Positions 24,382 to 33,160 of a stretch of DNA of 64,000 nucleotides are shown one piece after another (the first letter of the stretch is position 1; each line of letters begins with the position of its first letter). The position numbers and the translations under genes are program-made. The DNA is from Bacillus sp. V2I10 (GTDB lineage: Bacteria; Bacillota; Bacilli; Bacillales; Bacillaceae), in the NCBI RefSeq assembly GCF_030817055.1, contig NZ_JAUSYV010000001.1, forward strand, positions 5,170,001-5,234,000, written 5' to 3'. Below the pieces are notes generated by a model, which ran no database searches, was not told the origin of the DNA, and was given only the letters and a program-made list of their open reading frames with translations.

Positions 24382-25881
24382 TTAAGAATTCAAAGTCCGG
24401 TCTTTTTTTTCCAGCACAGAATCTGTGTCTGGGGCTTCATACTTGTATTCATGCTCCCAGAAATCTGCATTTTTAATGCCAAGCTTTACTGGATCAAATA
24501 CTGGATCAAGACCTTGCTTCTTTTGAGCTTCGTAATCTTTTAGAGCAATCAGCGCCGGTTTGGCCAAGATCAGGATGGCGATTAAGTTCAGCCAAACCAT
24601 GATGCCAAGTCCAACGTCCCCAAGAGCCCATGCCAATGATGCTGTTTTAACAGATCCATAGAAGGTTGCTCCAAGAAGAACGACTTTTACGAGGAACATC
24701 GGGATTTTATTGCTTTTCCCCCTCGTTAAGTAAGCAATGTTTGTTTCAGCGATATAGTAATACGCCATGATTGTTGTAAAAGCGAAGAAAAGCAGTGAAA
24801 TTGCAACGAATCCTGAACCAAATCCCGGAATAGGAATAACCGATTCTACTGCAGCCTGTGTAAAGACAGGGCCAGGCTCAACCTCAGCTCCAAGTTTGTT
24901 CGCAATGAACGTTCCATCCGGGGCCTGTGTATTGTACATGCCGGTGAATAAGATCATAAATGCAGTAGCAGAACATACGAAAAGAGTATCAATATAAACA
25001 GAGAAAGCTTGTACTAAGCCTTGCTTAGCAGGATGCGAAACTTCTGCTGCAGCAGCCGGGTGAGGTCCTGTACCCTGACCAGCTTCATTTGAGTAGATGC
25101 CGCGCTTAACTCCCCAAGCAATAGCCATACCAACGATTCCGCCAAATGCAGAATCTAATGCAAATGCACTTTTTAAAATAAGCGAAATAACTGCAGGAAG
25201 CTCCGTAATATTAAAAGCAATAATAACAAGAGAAACCAGGATGTAGCCAAGCGCCATGAATGGCACAACTACCTGAGCTACACTCGCAATTCTCTTAACA
25301 CCGCCAAAAATAATAAGTGCTAAAACAATAATAAGTCCTAAACCAGTAATAACAGGGCTTAATCCAAATGCATTATCAAGGCCAAGCGCAATGGAGTTAG
25401 CCTGAACACCAGGCATAAGCATGCTCATCGCAAGTAATGCAGCAAATGCAAAAATAATGCCGTACCATTTCCAGCCTGTTCCTTTTTCAATATAGTAAGC
25501 CGGACCCCCGCGGTATTGTCCGTCCTGTTTTACTTTATAAATCTGAGCCAGTGTTGATTCAATATAAGCACTTGATGCTCCAATGAAGGCAATTGCCCAC
25601 ATCCAAAATACTGCTCCCGGTCCGCCAAAGCCGATCGCAGTCGCAACACCAGCGATATTTCCAGTACCTACACGTCCTGATAACGCAATGGATAATGCCT
25701 GAAAAGAAGAAACTCCTGCTTCAGAGCTTTTCCCCTGAAACATCAGACGCACCATATCTTTGATATGACGCACTTGCATAAATCGGGTCAAGATGGAGAA
25801 AAGCAAACCTACAGCCAAACAAATGTAAATAACGGGTGTGCTCCAGAGAACACTGTTTAAGCTATTAACAAACGCCTCCAA
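24382..25881 (-). CDS. AGCS family alanine/glycine:cation symporter
   Basis: A 499-residue carrier of the alanine or glycine:cation symporter family (AlsT/GlnT-like), with about 11 membrane segments. Signatures are ALSGRVGTGNIAGVATAIGF near residue 65, FWMWAIAFIGASSAYIESTL, the RGGPAYYIEKG loop and GIYSNEAGQGTGPHPAAAAE. It takes up Ala, Gly or Gln with Na+ or H+. The start is TTG at 25881, with GAGGGGG eight bases before it; no better codon exists. The hydrophilic tail is longer than in most homologues. A well-placed promoter and a cre-like site lie upstream. Confidence 0.9.
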   Translation of the reverse strand: MEAFVNSLNSVLWSTPVIYICLAVGLLFSILTRFMQVRHIKDMVRLMFQGKSSEAGVSSFQALSIALSGRVGTGNIAGVATAIGFGGPGAVFWMWAIAFIGASSAYIESTLAQIYKVKQDGQYRGGPAYYIEKGTGWKWYGIIFAFAALLAMSMLMPGVQANSIALGLDNAFGLSPVITGLGLIIVLALIIFGGVKRIASVAQVVVPFMALGYILVSLVIIAFNITELPAVISLILKSAFALDSAFGGIVGMAIAWGVKRGIYSNEAGQGTGPHPAAAAEVSHPAKQGLVQAFSVYIDTLFVCSATAFMILFTGMYNTQAPDGTFIANKLGAEVEPGPVFTQAAVESVIPIPGFGSGFVAISLLFFAFTTIMAYYYIAETNIAYLTRGKSNKIPMFLVKVVLLGATFYGSVKTASLAWALGDVGLGIMVWLNLIAILILAKPALIALKDYEAQKKQGLDPVFDPVKLGIKNADFWEHEYKYEAPDTDSVLEKKDRTLNS

Positions 25882-25922
25882 TAAAAATCCCCCTCATAAT
25901 ACTGAATTTTCTTTCTTTTTAG

Positions 25923-25951
25923 ATTATAAGGGATAAGTCATAACTGCACAA
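25923..25951 (-). promoter_or_regulatory. Probable sigma-A promoter of the AGCS gene
   Basis: On the minus strand TTGTGC, a 17-base spacer and a perfect TATAAT (25928-25923), ending 41 bases before the TTG start. Confidence 0.6.
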
Positions 25952-25997
25952 TCACTATTTTGATAGAATATGTGCCATTTGTTACATGAAAATAGTT

Positions 25998-26011
25998 TGA
26001 AAACGCAAACA
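25998..26011 (+). promoter_or_regulatory. Candidate cre (CcpA) site upstream of the AGCS gene
   Basis: TGAAAACGCAAACA matches the cre consensus TGWAARCGYTWNCW at 13 of 14 positions. It lies 47 bases upstream of the -35 of the AGCS promoter, a position that suits CcpA-dependent activation rather than roadblock repression. Confidence 0.4.
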
Positions 26012-26066
26012 ACCTATATATATTGCGGTTCTTTTTCCTTACATTTCGCGTTAAAAAAAGTGACAT

Positions 26067-26098
26067 AAAAAAAAGAGTGTGCCTAAAAAGGCACACTC
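26067..26098 (-). terminator. Terminator overlapping the GDPD stop codon
   Basis: GAGTGTGCC/GGCACACTC stem with a six-base loop and a run of eight T residues on the minus strand. The stop codon TAG overlaps the hairpin, so the last codons form part of the stem. Confidence 0.9.
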
Positions 26099-26826
26099 TC
26101 ATTCTCCAGGAAAAGACCTGGATAGTCCGTAATAATGGCTGAAACTCCTGATTTCCGGAACGCTTCAAGCTTATCTGTCTGGTTAATAGTAAAAACTCTT
26201 AGTGGATACCCTGCATCAATGGTTCTTTTTCCAGCAGCTGAGAGTGCAAATGAAGCTTCTGAATGGAAGCCATTTGCCCGAACCTTCCGGGCCTCCTCCA
26301 TAATGTTTGATGGGATTCCTTCAAATAAAAGGGCCGTTTGAATGTCATTGTCCAGCTCTCGAATTCTCCCCATGCTTTTAAAATTAAAGGATGAGAGAAT
26401 GACGGAGTCCATCATTCCTGATCGCTGTACACACTGGAGCACGTTTTCTTCCATCCCCTCATAGAGCAGGACGTCATTTTTCAGTTCAATATTTACTTTC
26501 ATTTCAGGACCGCTCGTTTTGATTAAGTCCAGGACATCCTGTAAAGAGGGAATGGTTTGCCGCGAATACTTAGGGTGAAACCAGCTTCCGGCATCAAACA
26601 GCTTTAATTGTTTGTATTTGAAATCTTTTACAAATCCAATCCCATTCGTTGTCCGGTCAATTTGTTCATCATGAATAACAACAACTTCTCCATCCTTTGT
26701 CATCTGCACATCAAGCTCAATGCCATCCGCCCCGATCTTACAGGCCGCTTCAAATGCGGCCATCGTGTTCTCAGGAAACTCGCCGCTGCATCCCCGGTGT
26801 GCGTATATTTCAACTGGCTTGCTCAA
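26083..26826 (-). CDS. Glycerophosphodiester phosphodiesterase (UgpQ/YqiK type)
   Basis: A 247-residue cytoplasmic GDPD, which splits glycerophosphodiesters into glycerol-3-phosphate and an alcohol. It has the TIM-barrel motifs IYAHRGCSGEFPENTMAAF (catalytic His-Arg), GADGIELDVQMTKDGEVVVI and HDEQIDRTTNG (second catalytic His); the barrel ends with VFTINQTDKLEAF and GVSAIITDYP. No signal peptide, unlike GlpQ. The TTG at 26826 has AAGGAG nine bases before it and beats an upstream in-frame TTG without a site. It sits next to a truncated ugpB-like gene, suggesting a former glycerophosphodiester uptake operon. Confidence 0.9.
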   Translation of the reverse strand: MSKPVEIYAHRGCSGEFPENTMAAFEAACKIGADGIELDVQMTKDGEVVVIHDEQIDRTTNGIGFVKDFKYKQLKLFDAGSWFHPKYSRQTIPSLQDVLDLIKTSGPEMKVNIELKNDVLLYEGMEENVLQCVQRSGMMDSVILSSFNFKSMGRIRELDNDIQTALLFEGIPSNIMEEARKVRANGFHSEASFALSAAGKRTIDAGYPLRVFTINQTDKLEAFRKSGVSAIITDYPGLFLENESVPF

Positions 26827-26916
26827 GATTTTGTACTCCTTCCTATGATGCAATTCTTAGATTCTGTCAAAATAGGAACCGACGAATCTAAAAGACTGAT
26901 TCATCAGCTCCTCATA

Positions 26917-27192
26917 TTATTTCCCTTGTTTCTTCCCTGCTGCTTCAAGAGCACGATCTGTTTCTTTCGCCGCCTGATCTAATGCTTTTTGAGGGTCCAT
27001 CCCCTGATAAAGGCTTTCCATTCCTGATACGACCTTTTGTCTTGATTCAGGGAAAACAGAGATTAATGCTCCCTGTGTCGCTGCACTTGCATTTGTATCA
27101 TGCAGCTGATCAACTGTCACTTTTAATTGAGGGTATTTTTCCCACCTGGTAATACTCACTTGTTCTTCACGAATTCCATCATACCTCTTCAA
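26917..27192 (-). pseudogene. C-terminal remnant of a UgpB-like sugar/G3P binding protein
   Basis: About 90 codons that match only the end of an extracellular solute-binding protein of the UgpB family: YPQLKVTVDQLHDTNASAAT, QGALISVFPESRQKVVSGME and DPQKALDQAAKETDRALE are the usual closing helices. The signal peptide and about 330 residues of the binding lobes are missing; upstream, the sequence runs into the repeat array. It lies 91 bases before the GDPD gene in the same direction, the normal gene order in a ugp operon, so the rest of that operon has probably been deleted. Confidence 0.8.
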
Positions 27193-27299
27193 GGTAAACC
27201 CAGTATGAAGGTAATATAGATTTATATGAAGGAATTGTTAGGGGTTTGTAAAATACAAGAAACCGTTTAGCATAAACTGTATCTACCTTGGGAAAATCG

Positions 27300-28030
27300 C
27301 GGATCTTAGAGAATCATTTCGGGCGAATGATCATCTTACAGGAATACTACAAGGTTTTAGGTATCATACCGTGCGAATGATTCTGAAACAGCACTTCTCA
27401 TGGGTTTTGGATACTCATTGATGGTGGATGGATTCCCAAAACAGCACTTCTATTGGGTATTGGATACTCATAGCGGGCCTATGATTACCCATACAAGCAC
27501 TACTTTACGGTTTTGAATATTCATAGCGGGTCTATGATTCCCCAAAAAGCACTACTTTACGGTTTTGATTACTCATAGCGGGTCTATGATTCCCCAAAAA
27601 GCACTACTTTACGGTTTTGATTACTCATAGCGGGTCTATGATTCCCCAAACAGCACTACTTTACGGTTTTGAATACTCATAGCGGGTCTATGATTCCCCA
27701 AACAGCACTACTTTACGGTTTTGAATACTCATAGCGGGTCTATGATTACCCAAACAGCACTACTTTACGGTTTTGATTACTCATAGCGGGTCTATGATTA
27801 CCCAAACAGCACTACTTTACGGTTTTGATTACTCATAGCGGGTCTATGATTACCCAAACAGCACTACTTCATGGTTTTGATTACTCATAGCCGGCCTATG
27901 ATTCCCCAAACAGCACTACTTCATGGTTTTGATTACTCATAGCCGGCCTATGATTCCCCGAACACACTACTACAAGTTTTGAGGAATCATAACGGGCGAT
28001 TGATTCCCCAAAACAGACCTGCTCAAGGTT
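27300..28030. repeat. Array of ~14 tandem 52-bp hairpin repeats
   Basis: The consensus unit runs GCACTACTTTACGGTTTTGA, then TTACTCATAGCGGGTCTATG, then ATTCCCCAAACA (52 bases). Cores starting TCAT occur at 27313, 27364, 27415, 27468, 27521, 27573, 27625, 27677, 27729, 27781, 27833, 27885, 27937 and 27987; the central nine steps are exactly 52. Each unit contains the inverted repeat TCATAG-N5-CTATGA. Outer units are diverged but keep pairing (TCATT...AATGA). The unit length is not a multiple of three, so it does not code. There are no unique spacers. Confidence 0.95.
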
Positions 28031-28072
28031 TTTGGTTACTTGAAAGACAAAAATAATCACTTCTCACAAAAC

Positions 28073-28126
28073 GTAAAAAAAGGATACCAATTGCTGTGCA
28101 ATTTAGTACCCGTTTTCTTTTTATTC
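28073..28126. terminator. Possible bidirectional terminator hairpin
   Basis: Between an A run and a T-rich run, GGATACCAATTGC faces GCAATTTAGTACCC; AATTGC/GCAATT pair fully and the outer TAC/GTA pairs are restored after a mismatch. It separates the repeat array from the aldo/keto reductase remnant. Confidence 0.5.
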
Positions 28127-28128
28127 AA

Positions 28129-28282
28129 GCGCCAATTTATCCAGCAGCTCAATAAGCGACTACATACGTTTTAAGGCTGCAGGCATTCCACTGCCTTTGC
28201 TGAACTGCCACGTGCCAAGTCCGAGCGCTGAGACCATAAGCTCCGTCTCCCCAAGTCTCCTTAGCGGTGTCTCCGGTTTCAT
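28129..28282 (-). pseudogene. N-terminal remnant of an aldo/keto reductase
   Basis: From ATG 28282 (RBS GGGGGATT) the frame reads MKPETPLRRLGETELMVSAL then GLGTWQFSKGSGM, the standard start of an aldo/keto reductase (KxxxLGxTxLxVSxLGLGTWQF). It hits a stop after 40 codons at 28160, where a full protein would have about 300. The next in-frame stretch (SLIELLDKLALE, stop) may be the original C-terminus, implying one large internal deletion. It follows the ThrE pair by 13 bases on the same strand. Confidence 0.75.
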
Positions 28283-28295
28283 TTGAATCCCCCGT

Positions 28296-28745
28296 TTACT
28301 TAACCTTTGTACGAAGCTGAGATCTTCTTATGACTTGATTGATCACCTCAGAAAAAACAAGGCCGATCGCAATGGAACCTGAAATCATAAATGCTTTTGC
28401 AGCTAATGTAATCGCAGTATTATAGTCATTTTCAACGAAATTTCTCATCGCGTCGTACGCCATTCCCCCAGGAACCAAAGGAATAATGCCGGCTACGCTG
28501 AAAATAATAATCGGCGTTTTGTAGATCTTTGCAAAAACCTGACTTGTCACAGCTACAAATACAGCTGCAATGACAGTAGCAGGAACTGCATCAAATCCAT
28601 AGCCCACCAAAGATATATAGATCATCCAGCCGCACATCCCTACAAGTCCGCATTTAATGAGGGAAGGTTTAGGCGCCTGAAAAATAATGCCGAATGCAGC
28701 GGTAGATATAAAGCTTGTCACTAGCTGTCCCAAGACCCACATCAT
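28296..28745 (-). CDS. Threonine/serine exporter family protein, small subunit (YjjB/DUF3815 type)
   Basis: A 149-residue protein with four or five hydrophobic segments, covering the C-terminal half of ThrE. The stretch FSVAGIIPLVPGGMAYDAMR is the diagnostic VPG motif of these proteins. Corynebacterium ThrE carries both halves on one chain; in E. coli they are split as YjjP and YjjB, a pair linked to succinate export. The transported substrate here is unknown: amino acids or dicarboxylates are both possible. It follows the large subunit by 12 bases. Confidence 0.86.
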   Translation of the reverse strand: MMWVLGQLVTSFISTAAFGIIFQAPKPSLIKCGLVGMCGWMIYISLVGYGFDAVPATVIAAVFVAVTSQVFAKIYKTPIIIFSVAGIIPLVPGGMAYDAMRNFVENDYNTAITLAAKAFMISGSIAIGLVFSEVINQVIRRSQLRTKVK

Positions 28746-28757
28746 TCTTTCTCTCCC

Positions 28758-29519
28758 TTAAAATAATGAAAAAACCACTGCAATACCAGATCCGATGGCG
28801 AATGCAGTTAAAAACGCTTCTGCTCCTTTTGAAAGTCCTGATATCAAATGCCCGGCCATTAAATCCCTGACTGCATTTGTAATAAGCAGACCAGGAACTA
28901 ATGGCATAACTGAGCCAATAATCACTTTATCCATTTCAGATCCAAAACCGGTCCTTACGAATAAATAAGCAAGAAGTCCTATAATGAATGCCGCCAGAAA
29001 CTCCGCAAAGAATTTAATAGGCACAAGACGATGGAAATAATTAACGGCCATAAAACCGAGCCCCCCTGCCAGAACAGCAGGAATAAAATCAGACCACTGC
29101 CCCTGAAACATAATCAGAAAGCAGCCGCTTGCAATCGCTGCAGCAATCACCTGCAAAAAGAGAGAGTAGGTAGAGTTCGCCTCATCAATTTCTTTTAACA
29201 AATCATAGGCTTCATCAACATTTAAATCTCCATTGCTTATTTTCCTTGAAATGGCGTTCACATTCGTAACTTTATCAAGATCAGTCGTTCGTTCCATGAT
29301 TCGAATTAATTTCGTCTTCGTCGGCTCATCTGACTCTATCGAGAAAATGATGCCAGTCGGTGTCACATAACTATGCGAATTCTTCACACCGTATGATGCA
29401 GCAATCCGCATCATCGTATCTTCTACCCGGTACGTTTCAGCTCCGCTGATCAGCATAATTTTTCCGGCAAGCAGACAAACCTCCATGATCTCATAAGAAT
29501 AATTTTGCTGGCTCTTCAT
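28758..29519 (-). CDS. Threonine/serine exporter family protein, large subunit (YjjP/DUF1212 type)
   Basis: A 253-residue protein. The first ~110 residues are cytoplasmic (VCLLAGKIMLISGAETYRVE, then SYVTPTGIIFSIES), followed by five hydrophobic segments with IIGSVMPLVPGLLITNAVRD, the VPG motif. This is the N-terminal partner of a split ThrE-type exporter and forms an operon with the small subunit downstream. The ATG at 29519 has only a weak site (GAGAA). Which metabolite it exports cannot be read from the sequence. Confidence 0.87.
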   Translation of the reverse strand: MKSQQNYSYEIMEVCLLAGKIMLISGAETYRVEDTMMRIAASYGVKNSHSYVTPTGIIFSIESDEPTKTKLIRIMERTTDLDKVTNVNAISRKISNGDLNVDEAYDLLKEIDEANSTYSLFLQVIAAAIASGCFLIMFQGQWSDFIPAVLAGGLGFMAVNYFHRLVPIKFFAEFLAAFIIGLLAYLFVRTGFGSEMDKVIIGSVMPLVPGLLITNAVRDLMAGHLISGLSKGAEAFLTAFAIGSGIAVVFSLF

Positions 29520-29625
29520 CTTTATGTTCTCTCCAATAGCTTGATATTCCCCTTCAAGTCAGGATTTATGTTTGTGGTTTGTTTCAGTTTATCTGAGTTT
29601 TGGGGGATTATCAATTTTTACACAA

Positions 29626-29657
29626 AGCAAAGGACCCTAAAATAAAGGGTCCTTCTG
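29626..29657 (-). terminator. Probable terminator of the TPR-GTPase gene
   Basis: AAGGACCCT/AGGGTCCTT stem with a short loop directly after the stop codon; the downstream T run is modest. Confidence 0.75.
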
Positions 29658-29658
29658 T

Positions 29659-32367
29659 TTATTGATGTTTAATATACGTATTCTCCTCATTCGCCTTCAC
29701 CATAAATTCATATTGAAGGAGTCTTACTTCAAAGAGACGCAATGGGTCGTAATAGATTTCAGGACTTGCTTTCATTTTCTCAAGGGTTGCTTTTGAACCT
29801 GAAATTTCATTTTCTGATTCTTGAATCGTCTGTTCAACATACAGAATCGGATTTTGGAAGAACATGATAATGTCCGCTTTCAGAGCCTTTTCAAATAAAT
29901 CGAATTCGAGGAAGATTTTTTTTGAAATTTCTTCTGCTGTGTCCTCGTAGTTTTTGCCTTCGACATATTTTTTATATTGGTTGTACAGCACCGACTTGTT
30001 TTGAGGAAGAGCGGCGAACAGCTTTCCGGCGCTTTTCAGCAGGAATTCAGTCGGCTTAAATCTAAGCAGGATATTCTGCTCGTCAACATCCGCTCTGCTT
30101 GTCATTCTGTTTAAATCACGGCGCCAGTCTTCAATGACTTTAAAATCGCAGAGAAGCTTCATTTTTTCTTCCCCGTATAAGCCGTTGAAAGACAGGCTCA
30201 TTTCATCCAGATGCGCCTGGCTTTCGTTCAGCTCTTCATTTGATTGTGAAAGCCATTCACGAAGAGCCGTTTGGAATCTTGGAATCAAGTTCTGATGGAT
30301 ATATGCACCAATTTCTTCATTCATTTTCTTATTTAACGATATGTGAATTTGGCTGAAATCACTGTTTTCACTAATATGAGCAGAACAGTTTCGCAGAATT
30401 TTCGGCAGCTGCACAGCCATATCTCTTTTCATCTCAGCAGTCACTTCACGATAGGAAGCCGAGATGGATTTCGCCTTTTCCTGCTCCACGTCTCTTAAAT
30501 GATTCAGGAAGCCGTTCAGTCTTACTAAAATATCCTCATTCCATTTAACCGATTCTACTAATCGATTCTCCATCTGAACGCGTTTGTTCAGAAGATCCGT
30601 AAGTGTCTTGCGTATGAAATATAGAAGTTTTGCCGTGCGTTTTTCTGCAAGCTTTGCGTCCGATTTACTGAAAACAGTATTCAAAAATTCACTCAAACCG
30701 CCAAGATTATCCGGTGAAAAAGCAAATACCTGTGACTGAGGGAAGAACTGGTTGATTGTTCCCTGCAGGTCTTCTGCCAATTTCCACTGTTCAGATGAAT
30801 GATTCAGGATAAAGTGAAACGGTGTATCAAGAGCATATTCCTGAAGCTTCATCAGCAATTCAAGCTCGTGCTCATTAAAAGGCGTATTTTTATCAAGGAC
30901 GAACAGCATTCCATCTGATATCGGCAGAAATTCTGCTGTTTGTTCTACATCTCCAATACGATCCAATTCAGGTGTATGCAGGAACACCGTATTGTTCTCT
31001 TCTAAAAGAGCAGAAGGCCATTTCACTTCAATCCAAGTATTTTCTGATTCCTGATACTCAGGATTGTCAGATATCCTTCTTATACCGGCATTTGTAATTT
31101 CATTCATTTCCGCCAAATCACCTTCAGATCGTACAAACACAGGTGAACCAGTGCTGCTGACCAGATTTTCCTGAAGGATATGATTAATAAATGCGGATTT
31201 TCCGCTTTCAGTTGTGCCGCTGATTAAAAGACGAGATGTCTTTAAGTCGGAAAGCCCTGAAAAGAGCCATTTCTTTTTATAGCCCACTTCGATATGGTTA
31301 TTCTCTGCCCAAGAAACAAGAGACTTAAATAAATCCAGGCTGTATTCGAGACTGATGCTGTCATGCTCAGAATCAAAGATCAGCTTTTCCGCTGTCTTAA
31401 GAGTCGCAGCATCCATAGACGATGGAAAAATTTCATTCCATGCAAGTACAGCCGTTGCAGCAAATAACGCTTTTGATTGATTCGCAAGCTTTTGCCAGTT
31501 TGCTAAAAGCACAGGAATAATATCTTCTAAATCCTTTACCAAATAAGTGCCATTAATCACACTTAAGTAAGTGTTCTGGTGGATATCAGACATCTTCGTC
31601 CAGGAATCAAACGGCTGCACCTCAACATTAAGGAAGATTGTATTAACGGTTTTCAGCCATGATAAGTAGGAATCTTCATTTCGGTAGCTGTCCCACAAGG
31701 AAGCCGTAACCTTCTGAAATAATTTCTGATTGATTCGGAATAGAGAGATCAGCGGCTGATAAAAGTATTCAGGATCAAACGATTTCGTATATCCCGCTTG
31801 AACATACTCATCCAGCAGCTCAAACCATTCAAGCGATTCCGCTCGCACACCTTCAGCAACAGCAAGCTCAACGGCATTCTTCCAGTCCTGCTGATCCTCA
31901 TAGAAAGATCGTGCCAGATCTGTTACATTCGGATAATCTGAATGAATATCCAGCGCCTTTTTAATAACCTTATATGCAAGTTCAATTTTGTCTCTCAATA
32001 GATAAAGTGAAAATAATTCAAGAGCCACTTCCATTTTCAAAGTCTTCGAATCACTTTGAATGGATGTGTAAATATCCTCTGCCGCTGAAAGATGACCAAG
32101 AGCATAATAAGAGTCCGCAATATTTTTCTTGGCCCATGGCTCTAATTCATTGCTGATATTTTCCCACTTGAAGATCGCTGTCTCATAATCTTTGTTGTGA
32201 AAATAGACCTCACCCTGTGCAAAGCGAATATAGGACAGATCATAAACTTCCTTTGCCTGCTCCTCGAAATAAAGTTCTCCAAGCACCTGTACAGGCTGAG
32301 CAGAAGCACTGTCTTCCATAAACCTTTCAAAATATGCTTTATGAATCAACTGTTTATCGTTTGTCAT
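29659..32367 (-). CDS. Large TPR-GTPase (dynamin/septin-like P-loop protein)
   Basis: A 902-residue cytoplasmic protein. Residues ~30-180 form TPR-like helical repeats (YDLSYIRFAQGEVYFHNKDY, then AIADSYYALG-like turns). A P-loop with GTTESGKSAFINHIL sits near 385, followed by a G domain: HTPELDRIGD stands where DxxG is expected and FILNHSSEQW where NKxD is expected, so G3 and G4 are atypical. The last ~330 residues are long amphipathic helices, as in dynamin-like proteins. No membrane segment is obvious. ATG 32367 follows GGTGGAGGATAAA; a GTG inside that site was set aside. It stands alone. Membrane remodelling or envelope stress roles are conceivable; I cannot assign a function. Confidence 0.7.
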   Translation of the reverse strand: MTNDKQLIHKAYFERFMEDSASAQPVQVLGELYFEEQAKEVYDLSYIRFAQGEVYFHNKDYETAIFKWENISNELEPWAKKNIADSYYALGHLSAAEDIYTSIQSDSKTLKMEVALELFSLYLLRDKIELAYKVIKKALDIHSDYPNVTDLARSFYEDQQDWKNAVELAVAEGVRAESLEWFELLDEYVQAGYTKSFDPEYFYQPLISLFRINQKLFQKVTASLWDSYRNEDSYLSWLKTVNTIFLNVEVQPFDSWTKMSDIHQNTYLSVINGTYLVKDLEDIIPVLLANWQKLANQSKALFAATAVLAWNEIFPSSMDAATLKTAEKLIFDSEHDSISLEYSLDLFKSLVSWAENNHIEVGYKKKWLFSGLSDLKTSRLLISGTTESGKSAFINHILQENLVSSTGSPVFVRSEGDLAEMNEITNAGIRRISDNPEYQESENTWIEVKWPSALLEENNTVFLHTPELDRIGDVEQTAEFLPISDGMLFVLDKNTPFNEHELELLMKLQEYALDTPFHFILNHSSEQWKLAEDLQGTINQFFPQSQVFAFSPDNLGGLSEFLNTVFSKSDAKLAEKRTAKLLYFIRKTLTDLLNKRVQMENRLVESVKWNEDILVRLNGFLNHLRDVEQEKAKSISASYREVTAEMKRDMAVQLPKILRNCSAHISENSDFSQIHISLNKKMNEEIGAYIHQNLIPRFQTALREWLSQSNEELNESQAHLDEMSLSFNGLYGEEKMKLLCDFKVIEDWRRDLNRMTSRADVDEQNILLRFKPTEFLLKSAGKLFAALPQNKSVLYNQYKKYVEGKNYEDTAEEISKKIFLEFDLFEKALKADIIMFFQNPILYVEQTIQESENEISGSKATLEKMKASPEIYYDPLRLFEVRLLQYEFMVKANEENTYIKHQ

Positions 32368-32632
32368 TTTATCCTCCACCTAACGTACACTAGAAACTTA
32401 TCTATAATAGTCTATTCTATCAAAAGATGCACTTAGAATGCTTTAATTATGTATACTCTTTTTGCCGATTTTTACACTACTAAGGATCTAGTTGAAACAG
32501 CATTCGAGATAGACATGGGCTTTAAGTTGGTATCCATGTGTTTAAATTATCCAGTTTCCCATGAAATAATGGTAAACACCGGCAAATTAAAGGAGAATAA
32601 TCCCTTATGTGATTAGTATGTGATTCTAAAGG

Positions 32633-32654
32633 CTTATTTTACAGGTAAAATAAG
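32633..32654. promoter_or_regulatory. Perfect 22-bp palindrome in the gap before the GTPase
   Basis: CTTATTTTAC-AG-GTAAAATAAG: ten-base arms with a two-base centre, in a 397-base gap otherwise without genes. It lies 266 bases upstream of the GTPase start. It has no T tail, so an operator is more likely than a terminator. No other element was recognised in the gap apart from the terminator at 32729. Confidence 0.5.
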
Positions 32655-32728
32655 TTAATTTACCCGAAATCATTTTAGGTGGGCTGATTCTGCTGCTGTA
32701 AATAACAAAAGGCAACCTTTCTTGAGCA

Positions 32729-32757
32729 TTAAAAAAGAGAGGCATATTCCTCTCTTT
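32729..32757 (-). terminator. Intrinsic terminator of the WXG cargo operon
   Basis: AAAGAGAGG/CCTCTCTTT stem with a six-base loop and a T run on the minus strand, after the SseB-like gene. Confidence 0.88.
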
Positions 32758-32764
32758 AGCTTCT

Positions 32765-33160
32765 TCATTCTTCGCAACTTTTAAAAAAGTTCTGTTTCTT
32801 CCTCATCATTTCCAGCTCCTGCGGAATAAGCAGCTTTGATAACGGAGTATCAGGGTTTAATATAATGCCGGTCTGTCCATCGATTTGATATAAAATTTCT
32901 TCAAAAGACATCATGATCGAGTCATTTTGCTTAAACATTTTATCTATGGGAAACTTTGATGAGAAAACCGGCAGCAATTTTCTGCTTTTTTTCTCCATAA
33001 TATGAACCTGTTCAATTGAAGAAGAACCCTTGTCCGCATGTAGCTTTTTTATTAACCATACATTACTTTTCGCTAGCACTTCATAGAAAACAGCTACTTT
33101 TCCGCTGCTGCTCATCGCATCAATTAAAGCTTTTTCCAAAGAGTTGAACTCTGTACTCAT
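32765..33160 (-). CDS. SseB-like domain protein, possible accessory/immunity protein
   Basis: A 131-residue soluble protein with the layout of the SseB N-terminal domain: a helix at the start (NSLEKALIDAMSSSGKVAVF), a strand segment around SNVWLIKKL, LLPVFSSKFPIDKM in the middle and SFEEILYQIDGQTGIILNPD near the end (the usual G-hhhNP motif). Such domains occur beside polymorphic toxins in Gram-positive bacteria. The ATG overlaps the stop of the preceding gene by four bases (ATGA). It is last in a WXG-cargo operon, so an immunity or chaperone role is a reasonable inference. Confidence 0.65.
   Translation of the reverse strand: MSTEFNSLEKALIDAMSSSGKVAVFYEVLAKSNVWLIKKLHADKGSSSIEQVHIMEKKSRKLLPVFSSKFPIDKMFKQNDSIMMSFEEILYQIDGQTGIILNPDTPLSKLLIPQELEMMRKKQNFFKSCEE

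Noticed and set aside
27300..28030. CRISPR array
   Set aside because: Repeats are contiguous with a 52-bp period and have no unique spacers; no cas genes are in the window.
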